A program made the translations under genes and the position numbers. From Okapia johnstoni (taxonomy: Eukaryota > Chordata > Mammalia > Artiodactyla > Giraffidae): a DNA stretch of 64,000 bases. Positions 1 to 10,968 of this stretch are shown here, in pieces. The stretch's first letter is position 1; the number at the start of each line of letters is the position of its first letter. The notes beneath the pieces were generated by a model, which ran no database searches, was not told where the DNA came from, and was given only the letters and a program-made list of their open reading frames with translations. Where the stretch lies: positions 31,748,001 to 31,812,000 of the forward strand of contig CM044311.1 in the NCBI GenBank assembly GCA_024291935.2. Reading direction: 5' to 3'.

Positions 1-427
1 AATCTAAAACTGCCTATGTTACAAATATTGATAGGGCTATTACAGAGTGGGAAAATAGAATTGTTGGACACTAACTTTGCGAGTAGTCTATATGTTTGTT
101 TTTTTGTGTTTTTTCATGGAGCACTCCAAAGTTAAAGAAAGTTCTATAACAGCCTAACATCTTTGCTGAATTATATACTTCCTTTGACCATGTCCAGGAT
201 GCTTGTAGCTTTGTTTTAAACTAGTGAGATGTGGTACTTAGAATCAGACAGTTGTGTGTAACACAATGGAAGTCTTTCTGAAGCTACTCTGAAACAGGTA
301 CCTGAATTAACTGTACAAATAGAAGCACCAACCACATAGCTAAGTCTGCCCCATGCTAGGTTTTTCCACAAAAATTTCATCTTCACAGCAATATGAGGGC
401 AGTAAGATCCCCTGAGGAAGGAAGCAG
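1..427. other. non-repeat AT-rich DNA, nothing recognised
   Basis: No open frame, RNA gene or repeat family was recognised here. Confidence 0.5.
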
Positions 428-526
428 TAACCCCTCCAGTACTCTTGCCTGGAGAATCCCATAGCTGAGCCTGGTGGGCCTACAGTCCATGGGGTCACAA
501 AGAGTCAGACACGACTAAGGGACTAA
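428..526 (+). mobile_element. Bov-tA SINE, tail part
   Basis: The segment has the BovB-derived tail shared by ruminant SINEs: CCAGTACTCTTGCCTGGAGA near the start and AGAGTCAGACACGACT near the end. The tRNA-derived head is missing, so the copy is 5' truncated. Confidence 0.85.
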
Positions 527-568
527 CTTTCTTTTCTATTATTATATCTATTGTAGAGATAAACTGTG

Positions 569-768
569 CTAAGTTGCTTTAGTCGTTTCCAACTCTTTGC
601 AACCCCTTCAACTGTGGCCCTCCAGGCTCCTCTGTCCATAAGATTTCTCAGGCAAGAATACTAGAATGGGTTGCCATGCCCTTCTCCAGGGGATCTTTCC
701 AACCCAGGGATCGAACCTGAGTCTCCTGTGGCCCCTGCATTGAAGGCGGATTATTAACCACTGAGCCA
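569..768 (-). mobile_element. Bov-tA SINE, nearly full length
   Basis: Read on the minus strand it runs from a tRNA-like head (GGCTCAGTGGTTAATAATCC region) through the GATCCCTGGGTTGG-type block to the BovB-like tail ending at a degraded GTCGGACACGAC-type box. The two copies at 428-526 and 569-768 are only about 40 bases apart and lie in opposite orientations. Confidence 0.85.
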
Positions 769-816
769 TAAGAATATTAATTCTTTGGTGTATATAATTC
801 AAAAAGCCTAGTCATC

Positions 817-1262
817 TGTTATATGTTGAATTGTGTTTCCCCCTCAAAAGGTATTTTGAAGTACTAGCCCTCAGTACATGTGAATATGACTCTATAGGGT
901 CTTTGTAGGTTGAATCAAGTTAGGATAATGTCATTGCATTGGGTCTTAATTCAATGTAATCGATGTCCTTATAAGAAGAGGAAAATTTGAACACAGCCAT
1001 AGGGATCTGGGGAGAATGCTACGTGAAGACAGAGGCAGAGACTTGAGTGATGCGTGTACAAGTTAAGGAATGGCAAGGAATTCTGGTCCTCACCAGAAGC
1101 TAGAAGACAAACATGGAACAGATTCTCTTTCAGAGGAAATCAACCCTGCCAACACGTTGATTTTGGACTTCTGGCCTCCACACTGTTTGAGAATAAACAT
1201 CTATTATTTCAAGGTACCTAGTTTGTAGTACTTTGGTATGACAGCCCTAGAAAACTAGCACA
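817..1262 (+). mobile_element. MLT1-type MaLR solo LTR
   Basis: The segment starts TGTTATATGTTGAATTGTGT and ends near TAGCACA, as MaLR (MLT1) LTRs do. It includes the usual TCCTTATAAGAAGAGGAAA block and an AATAAA signal close to 1192. Flanks TCATC (812-816) and TCATT (1263-1267) look like a decayed 5-bp target duplication. It is an old mammalian element with no internal sequence. Confidence 0.75.
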
Positions 1263-1481
1263 TCATTTGATAGAGGAGAGAGAAAATAACAGTGAAGAAA
1301 TTAATTTTATATAGGAAGCAAATTTAGACAGTCTGGAATAAACCTCTTTTGTGTTTCTTTAAGTAAACACAGCTAAAATATTTCCAGCAGGAAAAGATGT
1401 ACATCTGGGCTAAAAGGGGGCCCTTACAAAGTTTTATTTTGAGTTACATTCTAAAAATGTAGTAACTCTCTTATTAAAAAT

Positions 1482-1686
1482 GGGGCTTCGCTCATGGCTC
1501 AGACAGTAAAGAATCTGCCTGCAATGCAGGAGACCCTGATTTGATCCCTGGGTTGGGAAGATCCCCTGGAGAAGGGAATGGCTACCCACTGCAGTATTCT
1601 TGCCTGGAGAATTCCATGGACAGAGGAGCCTGGCTGGCTACAGTCCATGGGGTTGCAGAGTTGGACATGCCTGAGTGGCTAACACA
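1482..1686 (+). mobile_element. Bov-tA SINE, full length
   Basis: The tRNA-like head (GGGGCTTCGCTCATGGCTCA) is followed by the GATCCCTGGGTTGGGAAGAT block and the tail GAGAATTCCATGGACAGAGG, ending at GAGTTGGACATGCCTGAG. RNA polymerase III A/B-box-like sequence is in the head, but this is a retroposon and not a tRNA gene. Confidence 0.9.
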
Positions 1687-1829
1687 TTTTTACTAAAAAT
1701 AAAACTCAAGAAGGCAGACCCTTTCATCTGGAGAATTCCTAAATTCTCAACCTAGTGGTGCCTTTCATACCTCAAACTCTTTGAAGATGTCTAATGATTA
1801 AACATATGATTCTTTTTCCTTTCTATACT

Positions 1830-2303
1830 TATCTTGCCCTGCTTCCATGTACAGCTACCCCAGAACACTCCAGCCAAATGGAACTCCTAGTTATTTACCC
1901 AAACATGCCTTCCTCTTCCCCAGTTTTTTGCCTTTACTTATGCAGAGGCCAGCATGTTAAAGGACACATTTTCTTCCCTTTTCTCTAATATCAACATATT
2001 TAAATCCTACTACACATTAAAACTATCTGACAAGACATCTCTTGTGTCAGTCCTTTACTGATTACACTGATTATAGTGACTTTGAGTTTGTTATTCTTCT
2101 TCTCTAGCAATCTGTGACATTTCTATTTTTCTGCTTTGCCATGTAGTATTGTGAGTGTTCATCTTATCTCCACTACTGTTTCAAAAATCTCTTGGATCAG
2201 GAGGTATTTCTGCTCACTTTTTGATTTTGCCCCACCTCCAGCACCCAGCATAATACCTTACACAGACTTGGTCCTCTATAAATATTTGCTGAATTGACTT
2301 TAA
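1830..2303 (+). repeat. L2 LINE 3' end, old
   Basis: Low-identity match to the L2 3' region. ACACTCCAGCCAAATGG resembles the 'tactccagccacactgg' block, and the segment closes with CCCAGCATAATACCTTACACA followed by CTATAAATATTTGCTGAATT, the classical L2/MIR terminus. An open frame at 1794-1988 falls inside it and is taken as chance. Confidence 0.6.
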
Positions 2304-4208
2304 GTTTGAATTAAGCAGCAGAGGATCTCTTGGGTTGAAAAATCACATTGCAAATGGCATGCTTGTATTGCTCAATATTGCTGCACCAATGGAGCAAGGA
2401 ATATGCTGCAAATTCTTCATATAAATGGTAGGAGTAAGGGAAGAAAAGGTGCTTTCAGAAAAGGTTGTCTACAATCAGAGGAAATAAAAGAAGCAGGAAA
2501 ATGCTATAGAATTTTTTCCCTAACCAATAGTGGTGATTCATTTGTCTGGTTAGCATTTCTGTTAGATTCCAGTGTTAGATTCAAAATAAGGCTAATTTGC
2601 ATTGGCATAGTAACTTAACTCACTAGTGTATTATTACTATGTAAGCAGGTGTACATGCAACCACAGATAAATGCTTGCTGATGGAATCCCAGCAGGGCTT
2701 CTGATGAGTTTTCATTTTGTTGAACCTTACCCAGGAAATTACTGTGTAAAAAGCTTTGCTATTAGTTCTTTGCCTGAAATATCGTTTAGCTACACCTGGC
2801 CAAATTCATGGCAATTATACTGACTATACTAAGAGGACATTCCAAATTTCATCAGCCTTATATATTCATTTTCTCAAATTGATTACTGAAATAATAGAAA
2901 TATACAAATGCACAAACTACAAAAGGTACACATTAAGACAAACTTACCATTTAAAAGTCAAGATAACTTATAAAAAGAAGATAATTTAAGTCAAACTTTT
3001 CTTAGAATAGACCCCACACTATAAGTTACCAACACAAGCTTCAAGGTACTGCTTACTAATGATATGTATGATGTAAACTTTATGTGCTTTAATTGCAGCC
3101 CTACATATGCTTACGTGAAGAGATTAAAATTTTTTTTCTGTATTATGCGATACATTAAAAAGCTGACAATAAAAATTGGGCTCTTAGTGTCACAGCACAT
3201 AACCACATATATCAAATTTTTACCACAGCTAATTATGTGAAATGAGCAAAGCCACCATCTATTCATAGTTGTGTTATAATGAATTTTGTTATGCCTATTC
3301 CAATGTAGATTTGGGTTTAAAAATATTTTAGTCAATAGTCAATGTGTGTTTCCTCTGTATGAGGCTCTCCGGGAAAGGTTTAATTACAAAGAATAGAAGA
3401 TAATCTCTGATTTCAAAGTTTTCACTCACCTTGACATGGGAAATGAGGTAATATTCACATAAAAAGATAATATAAAAATATAAGACAATGCATGCCAAAT
3501 GCTTGCTCCAGGTGATGGTAAAGCAAGAGAGCCAGGAGAGGAAGAAGTGGGGAAGTTTCCATATAATAGAGTGACCACATGCCCTGTTTTGAATGGAAGA
3601 ATTATAATTTATGCCTCTATTCCTGGTGTAATAATTAATATGATTCACTTTTATTCTCAAAAATGCTTTGACATAAGTGATAATTATGTGTACAGATAGG
3701 CAAGTGTAGCCTTGAAGAAAAGGTAGAAATAAAATAAGTAGAAGCATTTCTGGAAATCTAAGACAGGTAAATGGTATATGCAAAGGAATGAAAAAGAATC
3801 ATAGTGATCAAGAGTTTGGATGAAGTAGCATTTTGTGCAAGGAGGCCTTGTCTTTGTTGCCAACTGCAAATAGATTTCGTTGGAGGTCTAGCTTTCTTGA
3901 TAATGTCCTTCCAGACTTCTTCTGTGAAGACAATAAGGCTTTTTCCAGAGTGTGTTTTAAGGACCATTACTTTATCCTGAATATGTGGCAGGAAGAGGAA
4001 TCATCTGGGGACATAACATAATTTCACAGAGTATCAAATGTCTCCTGCCAAAGTTAACCAAGTTAACAACAATATAAAACAAACAGAATGTCCAGTAAAA
4101 CTAGAACTTCATATAATCAATAAATATTTATTTTTTAGTATAAGATAGTTCAAACTATTGCCTGTGACATAAAGCACAGTCCTTTTTAAGTATTACTCAA
4201 TTGTTGCA
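2304..4208. other. mostly unassigned DNA
   Basis: No gene was recognised. A 151-codon minus-strand frame at 3328-3783 has AT-driven composition (Ile, Phe, Tyr, Leu), no domain, and overlaps a likely DNA-transposon fossil at 3569-3698, so it is treated as chance. Confidence 0.5.
3569..3698. repeat. possible small MER-type DNA transposon fossil
   Basis: GAGTGACCACATGCCCTGTT at one end and a weakly complementary ATGTGTACAGAT at the other resemble the short mammalian MER elements with 'gggtgaccatatg' inverted ends. The match is from memory and poor, so the class is uncertain. Confidence 0.3.
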
Positions 4209-4220
4209 TGAAATATTCTT

Positions 4221-4364
4221 TTTTTGTTGCTGTTAAAGTAAATTATTATTATTATTTTTTAATTAGTTTATCTATTTTTTAACTTTACAATATTGTATTT
4301 GTTTTGCCATACATTGACATGAATCTACCATGGGTGTACATGTTTTCCCCTTCAAGAACCGCCC
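4221..4364 (-). mobile_element. L1 3' end with perfect target duplication
   Basis: A minus-strand L1 3'-UTR tail: a T/A-rich tract (poly-A on the other strand) followed by TTTTGCCATACATTGACATG and CATGGGTGTACATGTTTTCC, typical of ruminant L1 3' ends. It is flanked by identical 12-bp repeats TGAAATATTCTT at 4209-4220 and 4365-4376, a standard target-primed insertion signature. Only about 144 bp were inserted. Confidence 0.85.
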
Positions 4365-4376
4365 TGAAATATTCTT

Positions 4377-5115
4377 ATATTAAAAAATTACCTTTGTGTG
4401 AAATTCAAAATTGACTGGATATTCTGTATTTTAACTGTAGCTGTATTCCTGCTTCTTGTCAGCCTCCAGGGATTTCTCTTGACTATTTCTATCTCTAATG
4501 AAACTCTATTCCTTGATCCAGAAGACAAACTTCCTTCACTTTCAAAGGAAATTTCTATTTTGAGCTTAAGAAGTTTATATGAGGAATTTTGAAATTGTTT
4601 AGCGATGCTGTTCCCAAATATGTCTTTAAGTCTAAATTTGTTTATTATATGCTATGAATTAAAATTTAAATCCCAATTTTTAATTTAGATTACTCCTGTA
4701 GGGTGACAAACAATAATTTAATGATCTAACACAAGTTTGATTGATAGTTTTTTCATCATAGGCAACTCTAAAATTTAAAGCAATACATGGAAACAGATGG
4801 TACAATGTAATGTTTACTGAACTGATGCATTTTCTCAGTTCTCTTTCAAAATGGCCCTGAGACGTATTTACCACATCATATACATGAGTAAACAGGCTCA
4901 GGGCAGTTTGGGATGGCATTTCAAAGTCTCCATAGCCCATAGCTAATTAATGGAAATGTTATTAACTTTTGAACCCAAAGTCCATGATGGCAAATTTAGC
5001 CAATTTATTTACACTATAATATAGCCAGTTTCAATGGAGCAATGGATATTGCTTGTCATTATTCTTAAGTGACTCAAAATTTCCTGAAATGAAAATAATG
5101 TATTATTGTTTTCTG
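4377..5115. other. unassigned DNA
   Basis: No repeat or gene was recognised. A 64-codon frame at 4398-4592 begins with a hydrophobic stretch but has no splice or promoter context. Confidence 0.5.
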
Positions 5116-6640
5116 ATTCAGTTCAGTTCAGTCACTCAGTCGTGTCTGACTCTTTGCGACCCCATAGACTGCAGCATGTCAGGCTTCCTTGTCCATCACC
5201 AACTCTTGGAGTTGGTGATACCATCCAGCCATCTCATCCTCTGTCATCCCCTTCTCCTCCCGCCTTCAAACTTTCCCAGCATCAGGGTCTTTCCCAATGA
5301 GTCAGTTCTTTGCATCATGTGGCCAAAGTATTGGAGTTTCAGCTTCAGCATCAATCCTTCCAATGAATATTCACACTGATTTCCTTTAGGATGGACTGGT
5401 TGGATCTCCTTGCAGTCCAAGGGACTCTCAAGAGTCTTCTCCAACACCACAGTTCAAAAGCATCAATTCTCTGATGCTCAACTTTCTTTATAGTCCAACT
5501 CTCACATCCATGCATGACTACCGGAAAAACCATAGCTTTGACTAGATGGACCTTGGCAACGTAATACTTTTTAATATGCTGTCTAGGTTGGTCATAACTT
5601 TTCTTTCAAGGAGCAAGTGTCTTTTAATTTAATGGCTGCAGTCACCATCTGCAGTGATTTTGGAGCCCAAAAATTAAAGTTTGTCACTGTTTCCAATGTT
5701 TCCCCATCTATTTGCCATGAAATATTGGGACCAGATGCCATGATCTTTGTTTTCAGAATGTGGAGTTTTAAGCCAACTTTTCACTCTCCTCTTTCACTTT
5801 CATCAAGAGACTCTTTAGTTCCTCTTTGATTTCTGCCATAAGGGTGGGGTCATCTGCATATCTGAGGTTATTGATATTTCTCCTGGCAATTCTGATTCCA
5901 GCTTGTGCTTCTTCCAACCCAGCGTTTCTCATGATGTACTCTGCATATAAGATAAACAAGCAGGGTGATAATATACAGCTTTGAGGTACTCCTTTTCCTA
6001 TTTGGAACCAGTCTGTTTTTCCATGTCCAGTTCTAACTGTTGCTTCCTGACCTGCATACAGGTTTCTCAAGAGGCACATCAGGTGGTCTGGTATTCCCAT
6101 CTCTTTCAGAATTTTCCACAGTTTGTTGTGATCCACACAGTCAAAGGCTTTGGCATAGTCAATAAAGCAGAAATAGATGTTTTTCTGGAATTCTCTTGCT
6201 TCTTCGATGATCAAATGGGTGTTTGCAATATGATCTCTGGTTCCTCTGCCTTTTCTAAAACTAGCTTGAACATCTGGAAGTTCACAGTTCACATACTGTT
6301 GAAGCCTTTCTTGGAGAATTTTGAGCATTACTTTGCTAGCCTGTGAGATGAATGCAATTGTACAGTAGTTTGAACACTTTTTGGCATTGCCTTTCTTTGA
6401 GATTGGAATGAAAACTGATCTTTTACAATTCTATTGCCACTGCTGAGCTTTCCAAATTTGCTAGCATATTGAGTGCAACACTTGCACAGCATTACCTTTT
6501 TAGGATTTGAAATAGCTCAACTGGAATTCCATCACCTCTACTAGCTTTGTTTTTAGTGATGCTTCCTAAGGCCCACTTGACTTTGCATTTTTGGATGTCT
6601 GGCTCTAGGTGAGTGATCACACCATCTGATTAAATGTGTG
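5116..6640 (-). mobile_element. BovB LINE, 5' truncated, RT region
   Basis: The 3' terminus is at 5116 (complement of ACTGAACTGAA). It reads upstream to about 6640, where the segment preceding the RT domain begins. A continuous frame at 5768-6328 (186 codons) covers the RT fingers and palm. It contains FIDYAKAFDCVDH (a catalytic Asp motif), a GVPQS-type turn and the YADD catalytic box. Frameshifts and stops separate it from the remaining fragments, such as the C-terminal part at 5244-5533. A full BovB is about 3.2 kb with APE endonuclease plus RT, so this copy lacks the endonuclease. It encodes no intact protein and cannot be autonomous. Confidence 0.93.
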
Positions 6641-6879
6641 AATATTCTCAATCTTTTCTCTTTTTATTAATAAAATAATAATAAAAATAATAGTGACAAT
6701 ATTTAACATGTGTCAAACAATATGTTAGATATATTACATGTTCTACTTTACTCAAGGTTATTAAACTGTCATTGAAAGATTTTACTCAGTAATCAAGACT
6801 TCCTTGAACCATTTGAACCCTGAAAAATGACATTATTACTTTATGATCTTCTGACACATGGACATAGCTTTTTGTCTTG

Positions 6880-7470
6880 TGTGACTTCAGCTTTATTTGG
6901 GGCAAAATGAGGACTTCAGCTCAAGAGATAGTACCTCAGACAGCTCTGAGAAACTACTTCAAAAAGGCAAGGGGGGAAGGTCAATATATGTGATTTTCAT
7001 GAGGCAAACAAGCCCTTATCTTTACAAAAGATTTTCTGCTAGTCACAAGAAAGTGTTGTCACCAAGAAGGTGCTTTTCTAGATATGAGGAGATGCAGGGA
7101 TTGTGCCCATAAAATCAGTTCCTAAAAACATCTAACTATCTGAAGACTTGTTTTGCCAGTTTTCTTGGAGCACAGGGTGCCTCATTCTTGTTTTCCACCC
7201 TGAACTCCTTTCAGGGCATGTTGAAACAGCACAGAATTCAATCCCCACAGAGGCAGATGGCAAGTGCCAATTTGTAGTTGACAGTGCCGCCTTATGGTTA
7301 TGGTTATAAATTTGGGAGGCATTACATGATCATTTTGTCCCATAGTGCTGGGAAGACTCACTGCTAGGTCTGGCAAAGGCCATTCAGTGTGCTATTACTG
7401 GACTAGGTCTTCATAGTCAAAGATTTCTGGACATCTGTCTTCTAATTATGGTCCAGGAAAATAATCCCTT
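6880..7470 (-). mobile_element. ERV 3' LTR-like segment, minus strand
   Basis: It lies immediately downstream (minus strand) of the envelope remnant at 7546-8073, where a 3' LTR is expected. TTTATT at 6892-6897 is an AATAAA signal on the minus strand. The block 6898-7220 is clearly similar to 63621-63980, so it is a dispersed sequence and not unique DNA. Exact ends, polypurine tract and target duplication were not found; the upper boundary is a guess. Frames at 6897-7112 and 7182-7376 are by-products. Confidence 0.6.
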
Positions 7471-7545
7471 TTATTGCATCTTAGAGTTACACTATTATAA
7501 TCATTGATCTCATATAGAACTATTTATTTCATCAAGAGCTTGAAG

Positions 7546-8073
7546 TTACCTGGTCATCATTATTTTCATTGGAAGCTCAGTCACACGTCTGGTAATACAA
7601 GAAACAATAATCGTGTAAAACAGGCAAAACACAGATAATATAGCTGATAATATTAATGGAGTTATAAGTGAATACTTAGGCCAAGAGCTTCCCATGCCAA
7701 ACTGGTTTTTGAAGACTGGGAGAGGGTCACTTCTGGCAGAAATCTGATTTTTTGTATGGTTCATCAATTGCATTATATTAGAGGATTCATCGGATATGAA
7801 AACACAGCATTCATTTTGAATTATGGCACTGGTGCCTCCCTGAGATGCCACCAGGATGTCAAGGGCCATGCAGTTTTGTAGTATTGCCTTTCTCATCATA
7901 GAGACCTCAGAATTCAATAGGCTAACTGCCCATTTACTATCATCTAAAGCCTGTTGAGTGAAAGTTACTAACGTTTCAGTATGGTTGATTATACCCTTCA
8001 ATCCTACTGAAGGCACAGAAATAGCTAATAAATGGTCATAGCAGTGGAATACAGGTCTTTTGACCCACTGGGC
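7546..8073 (-). pseudogene. env: ERV envelope transmembrane (TM) subunit remnant, gamma type
   Basis: An open stretch on the minus strand between an in-frame TGA at 8074-8076 and a natural TAA at 7546-7548. Numbering from the GTG at 8016, it encodes 156 residues ending the protein. About residues 12-45 resemble an N-terminal heptad region. LQNCMALD with ASQGGT (47-62) is the conserved immunosuppressive-like segment of class I ERV TM proteins. The disulfide motif is CX6CC in form, but its first Cys is Ser (S63) while C70-C71 remain. Two NHT glycosylation sequons follow the usual pattern (11, 86). A hydrophobic membrane span lies at about 116-141 and is followed by a short basic tail (TRRV). 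The surface subunit and fusion peptide cannot be read upstream. This is a defective fossil. The class is inferred from motifs, and no family name is assigned. Confidence 0.85.
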
Positions 8074-9690
8074 TCATACCAATGGCAGATGGCTGGGGTC
8101 ACCTCTAATTTGTTACATATATGACTTTGAGTCCCTCATGGATATAACCTTTTGACAGGTGCCACCAGAAATATGCTTCTATGTCTTAATGTTATCAATT
8201 TGATGGACATACAGTTCTATATCAAGGGACAGATTTTGAAGGCTGAAAAATAACAATTCTCAACAATTAAAAAGGTAAATTCTCCATGGCTAAAAATAAA
8301 TACTAAAAAAAATTCAAATGTTGAAGCACCAAGCTTTCTGTTGATAATTATAAACATTTATAAGAAATTATCTTAATGTTACAGCTTATGGAAAGCAATC
8401 CTATAAACTCAGTGAACGAAGAGCAAAGAGCAGCTGATCACAGAAATTGCCAAAAAGTTACAGTCTTGTTTTCAAAGAACAAACTCTGGTCCAACATCAG
8501 TTACTTCTAGTCCTGAAAGTCTTTACAACTTCACAGGCACCTTTCTTGGCTTTCTTCCCTTGTGGCTACCTGCCTACCTGTGGAGAGTAGAAGGTAATTT
8601 CTCACCATTCTGAGCTATTCTTTCGTTTCCCCATTTCCTTTGTGACTACACCAAACCGAAAAGACCCATTTCAATCTCCTTTTGGTCCCAGTCTTTAATC
8701 TGAATAGTTGATATAAATCTAATGCAACAGATTGTATAGGAAATGTAATAACAAATAAATTATTTCACTAGTCAAGCATAGCTCACCCCACATAGATAAT
8801 AATAACTATATTGGGGGTGAGGCTAACCTTTTTACTCTTAGACCAATAGCATTACAATGCCCTAGACACACAATTATCATAGTACTTAAGCCAATTATAT
8901 GCATGCCCAGTAAAGGGAAAATAATGTTCTTCCATGATTGCTACAGAATCTAATTAAGAAAAAAGTTCAATTGGAGTATTTTCTATCACAGGTAGTGAAA
9001 TCTGAGTATGACCTAAAAGTGACATAAAAATTATTAGCAATCATTAACACATTTGTGGACTATTTAATCAAATGGCCCAAGTAAATGAGAAGAGCATGGA
9101 AGGAAAAAGGTGAAAGTCAAATATAAGGAAACTTTCACTGCATTATTTTTGTGTTAAATGTCTAACTTTAGAATTTATAAAGTAAAGTAGCACTTCATTG
9201 TATAGAAATTGAGATCTAGAAAAAAAGAATTTTTAATGTGCAGCACATTTGTATATAAGACAGCAAAATCCTATGGGACATTGTAAAGACCCAAACAAAA
9301 TATAAAATCCTGTAGAGGTTTGGGATAACTAAAATGAAAAATATACCTATGATCTGACGTTTGCAAGGGATGTCATTCATTTTCACCGTGCCCCAGAGGC
9401 CTAATTGCCTCTCTGTGTGAAATGGTAGTGCTACTAGGATCTTCTAGCCTTTTCCAGTTTACTTGCTGGTCTTATTCCCAAGCTTCCCATTCCTAAAAGT
9501 GGTCAATGAGATGCTAGGTGACTATCTACCTGGGATACTATCAAGAGAATTTCCGCACTTGATTGTGAATGGACTTTAGACATCTTTTAAGTTCCTTCTA
9601 AACTTCAGGGGCCTATATCTTTATTATGGCTTTCCTCTAATAATGGTCTTTTTGTTAAAAGCACATCAAGACTGTGACTACACAATAGAG
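8074..9690. other. unassigned DNA, possibly decayed ERV interior at left
   Basis: Sequence just right of the env stop codon may be decayed surface-subunit sequence, but no reading frame could be followed. The rest (about 8500-9690) shows no gene or repeat that I recognise. Confidence 0.4.
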
Positions 9691-10134
9691 TTGAAGCTAT
9701 GGTTTTTCCAGTAGTCATGTACAGATGTGAGAGTTGGACCATAGAAAAAAGCTGAAGGCCGAAGAACTAATGCTTTAGAATATGGTTCTGGAGAAGACTC
9801 AAGAGTCCCTTGGACTGCAAGGAGATCAAACTAGTCAATCCTAAATGAAATCAACCCTGAATATTCATTGGAAGGACTGGTGCTGAAACTCCAATACTTT
9901 GGCCACCTGATACAAAGAGCCAAGTCATTGGAAAAGACCCTGATGCTGGGAAAGATTGAAGGGAAAAGGAGAAGGGGAGAGTAGAGGATGAGATGATTGG
10001 ATGACATTACCTATTTAATGGACATGAATTTGAGCAAACTCTGGGAGATGATGAAGAACAGGGAGCCTGGCATGCTGCACTTCATGGAGTCACAAAGAGT
10101 TGGACACGACTTAGCGATGACCAACAACAACAAC
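9691..10134 (+). mobile_element. BovB LINE 3' end
   Basis: The segment starts at AAGCTATGGTTTTTCCAGTA, then GAGAGTTGGACCATAGAAAA, and runs to GAGTCACAAAGAGTTGGACA and AACAACAACAA. It corresponds to the C-terminal part of the RT protein plus the 3' UTR. It is strongly 5' truncated and carries stops. Confidence 0.9.
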
Positions 10135-10956
10135 TAGATACAAGTGGGACAAAAATTGAAAAGGAAAGAAGAAAACAAAAGTTCTACAGTGTCAAACAAC
10201 AGTATTTTGGAAAATGTATTTATTTCACCAAAAACATTTATTTGCATCTATTTTATATAAAGTACTAAAGTAAATGTGATGAGAAAATCTTATTCATGGC
10301 TTATGCTCTAAGCAATGTTATTGAGGTAAAACACACATATTAATGATAAGGCCAAATAATTATCCAGAAGTCTACCCAGAAGTCTCTAAACAATGGAATT
10401 ATTCTAAAAGATTTTTCAAAAGTAACCATGTATTTTTGAAGGTGGATCACTGTAAAAATCGAATAGTTTTTGAAACAAGTTGCAAAAATCCACTGGGTTT
10501 TGATGGACTATTATGTGATGTCTTGATAGCCTGAATCAAGTTGTTAACATAGGCCATATTTATCTTAATGGAGGGTAGTAATGATGTTATGGTAGTCTCA
10601 CTGATGGCATACAGATTTCGGTAGTTCTTGATTACTTGTATATTTTTAAGGTGATCACATTTTTAAGGAGTTGAGTTTCCTTTGTGCAAATTCATTTTAT
10701 ACATTTATATATATATTCTATATCTTAATACATAAAGTGTAGAAAAAGCAAGAGAGTAGAGAGAAAGCCTGTTAAATCTAATCAGTTGTTTCTATCATTT
10801 AATCTTTTGGAGTTAGTTATTTAAATTTAAAAAGAACCATTAATCCAAATCAGTTTAGGTCATAGGCAAATAAAACAATTAGCCACTACTGAGAAACATA
10901 TAATATATAAAAAATATGTACTCAACATATACATGGTTCATAAAATATTCTCATCT
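10135..10956. other. unassigned DNA
   Basis: No repeat was recognised. The open stretch 10343-10534 (63 codons) contains a tandem CCAGAAGTCT echo (10362-10383) and lacks splice signals, so it is regarded as chance. Confidence 0.45.
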
Positions 10957-10968
10957 ACAGATGTATTT

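Noticed and set aside
3328..3783. 151-codon minus-strand open frame, the longest outside repeats in the left part
   Set aside because: Ile/Phe/Tyr/Leu-rich as expected of AT-rich DNA, no domain, no splice or promoter signals, and overlaps a likely DNA-transposon fossil.
4398..4592. Frame beginning with a hydrophobic segment like a signal anchor
   Set aside because: 64 codons, no context, no acceptor/donor or poly-A signal.
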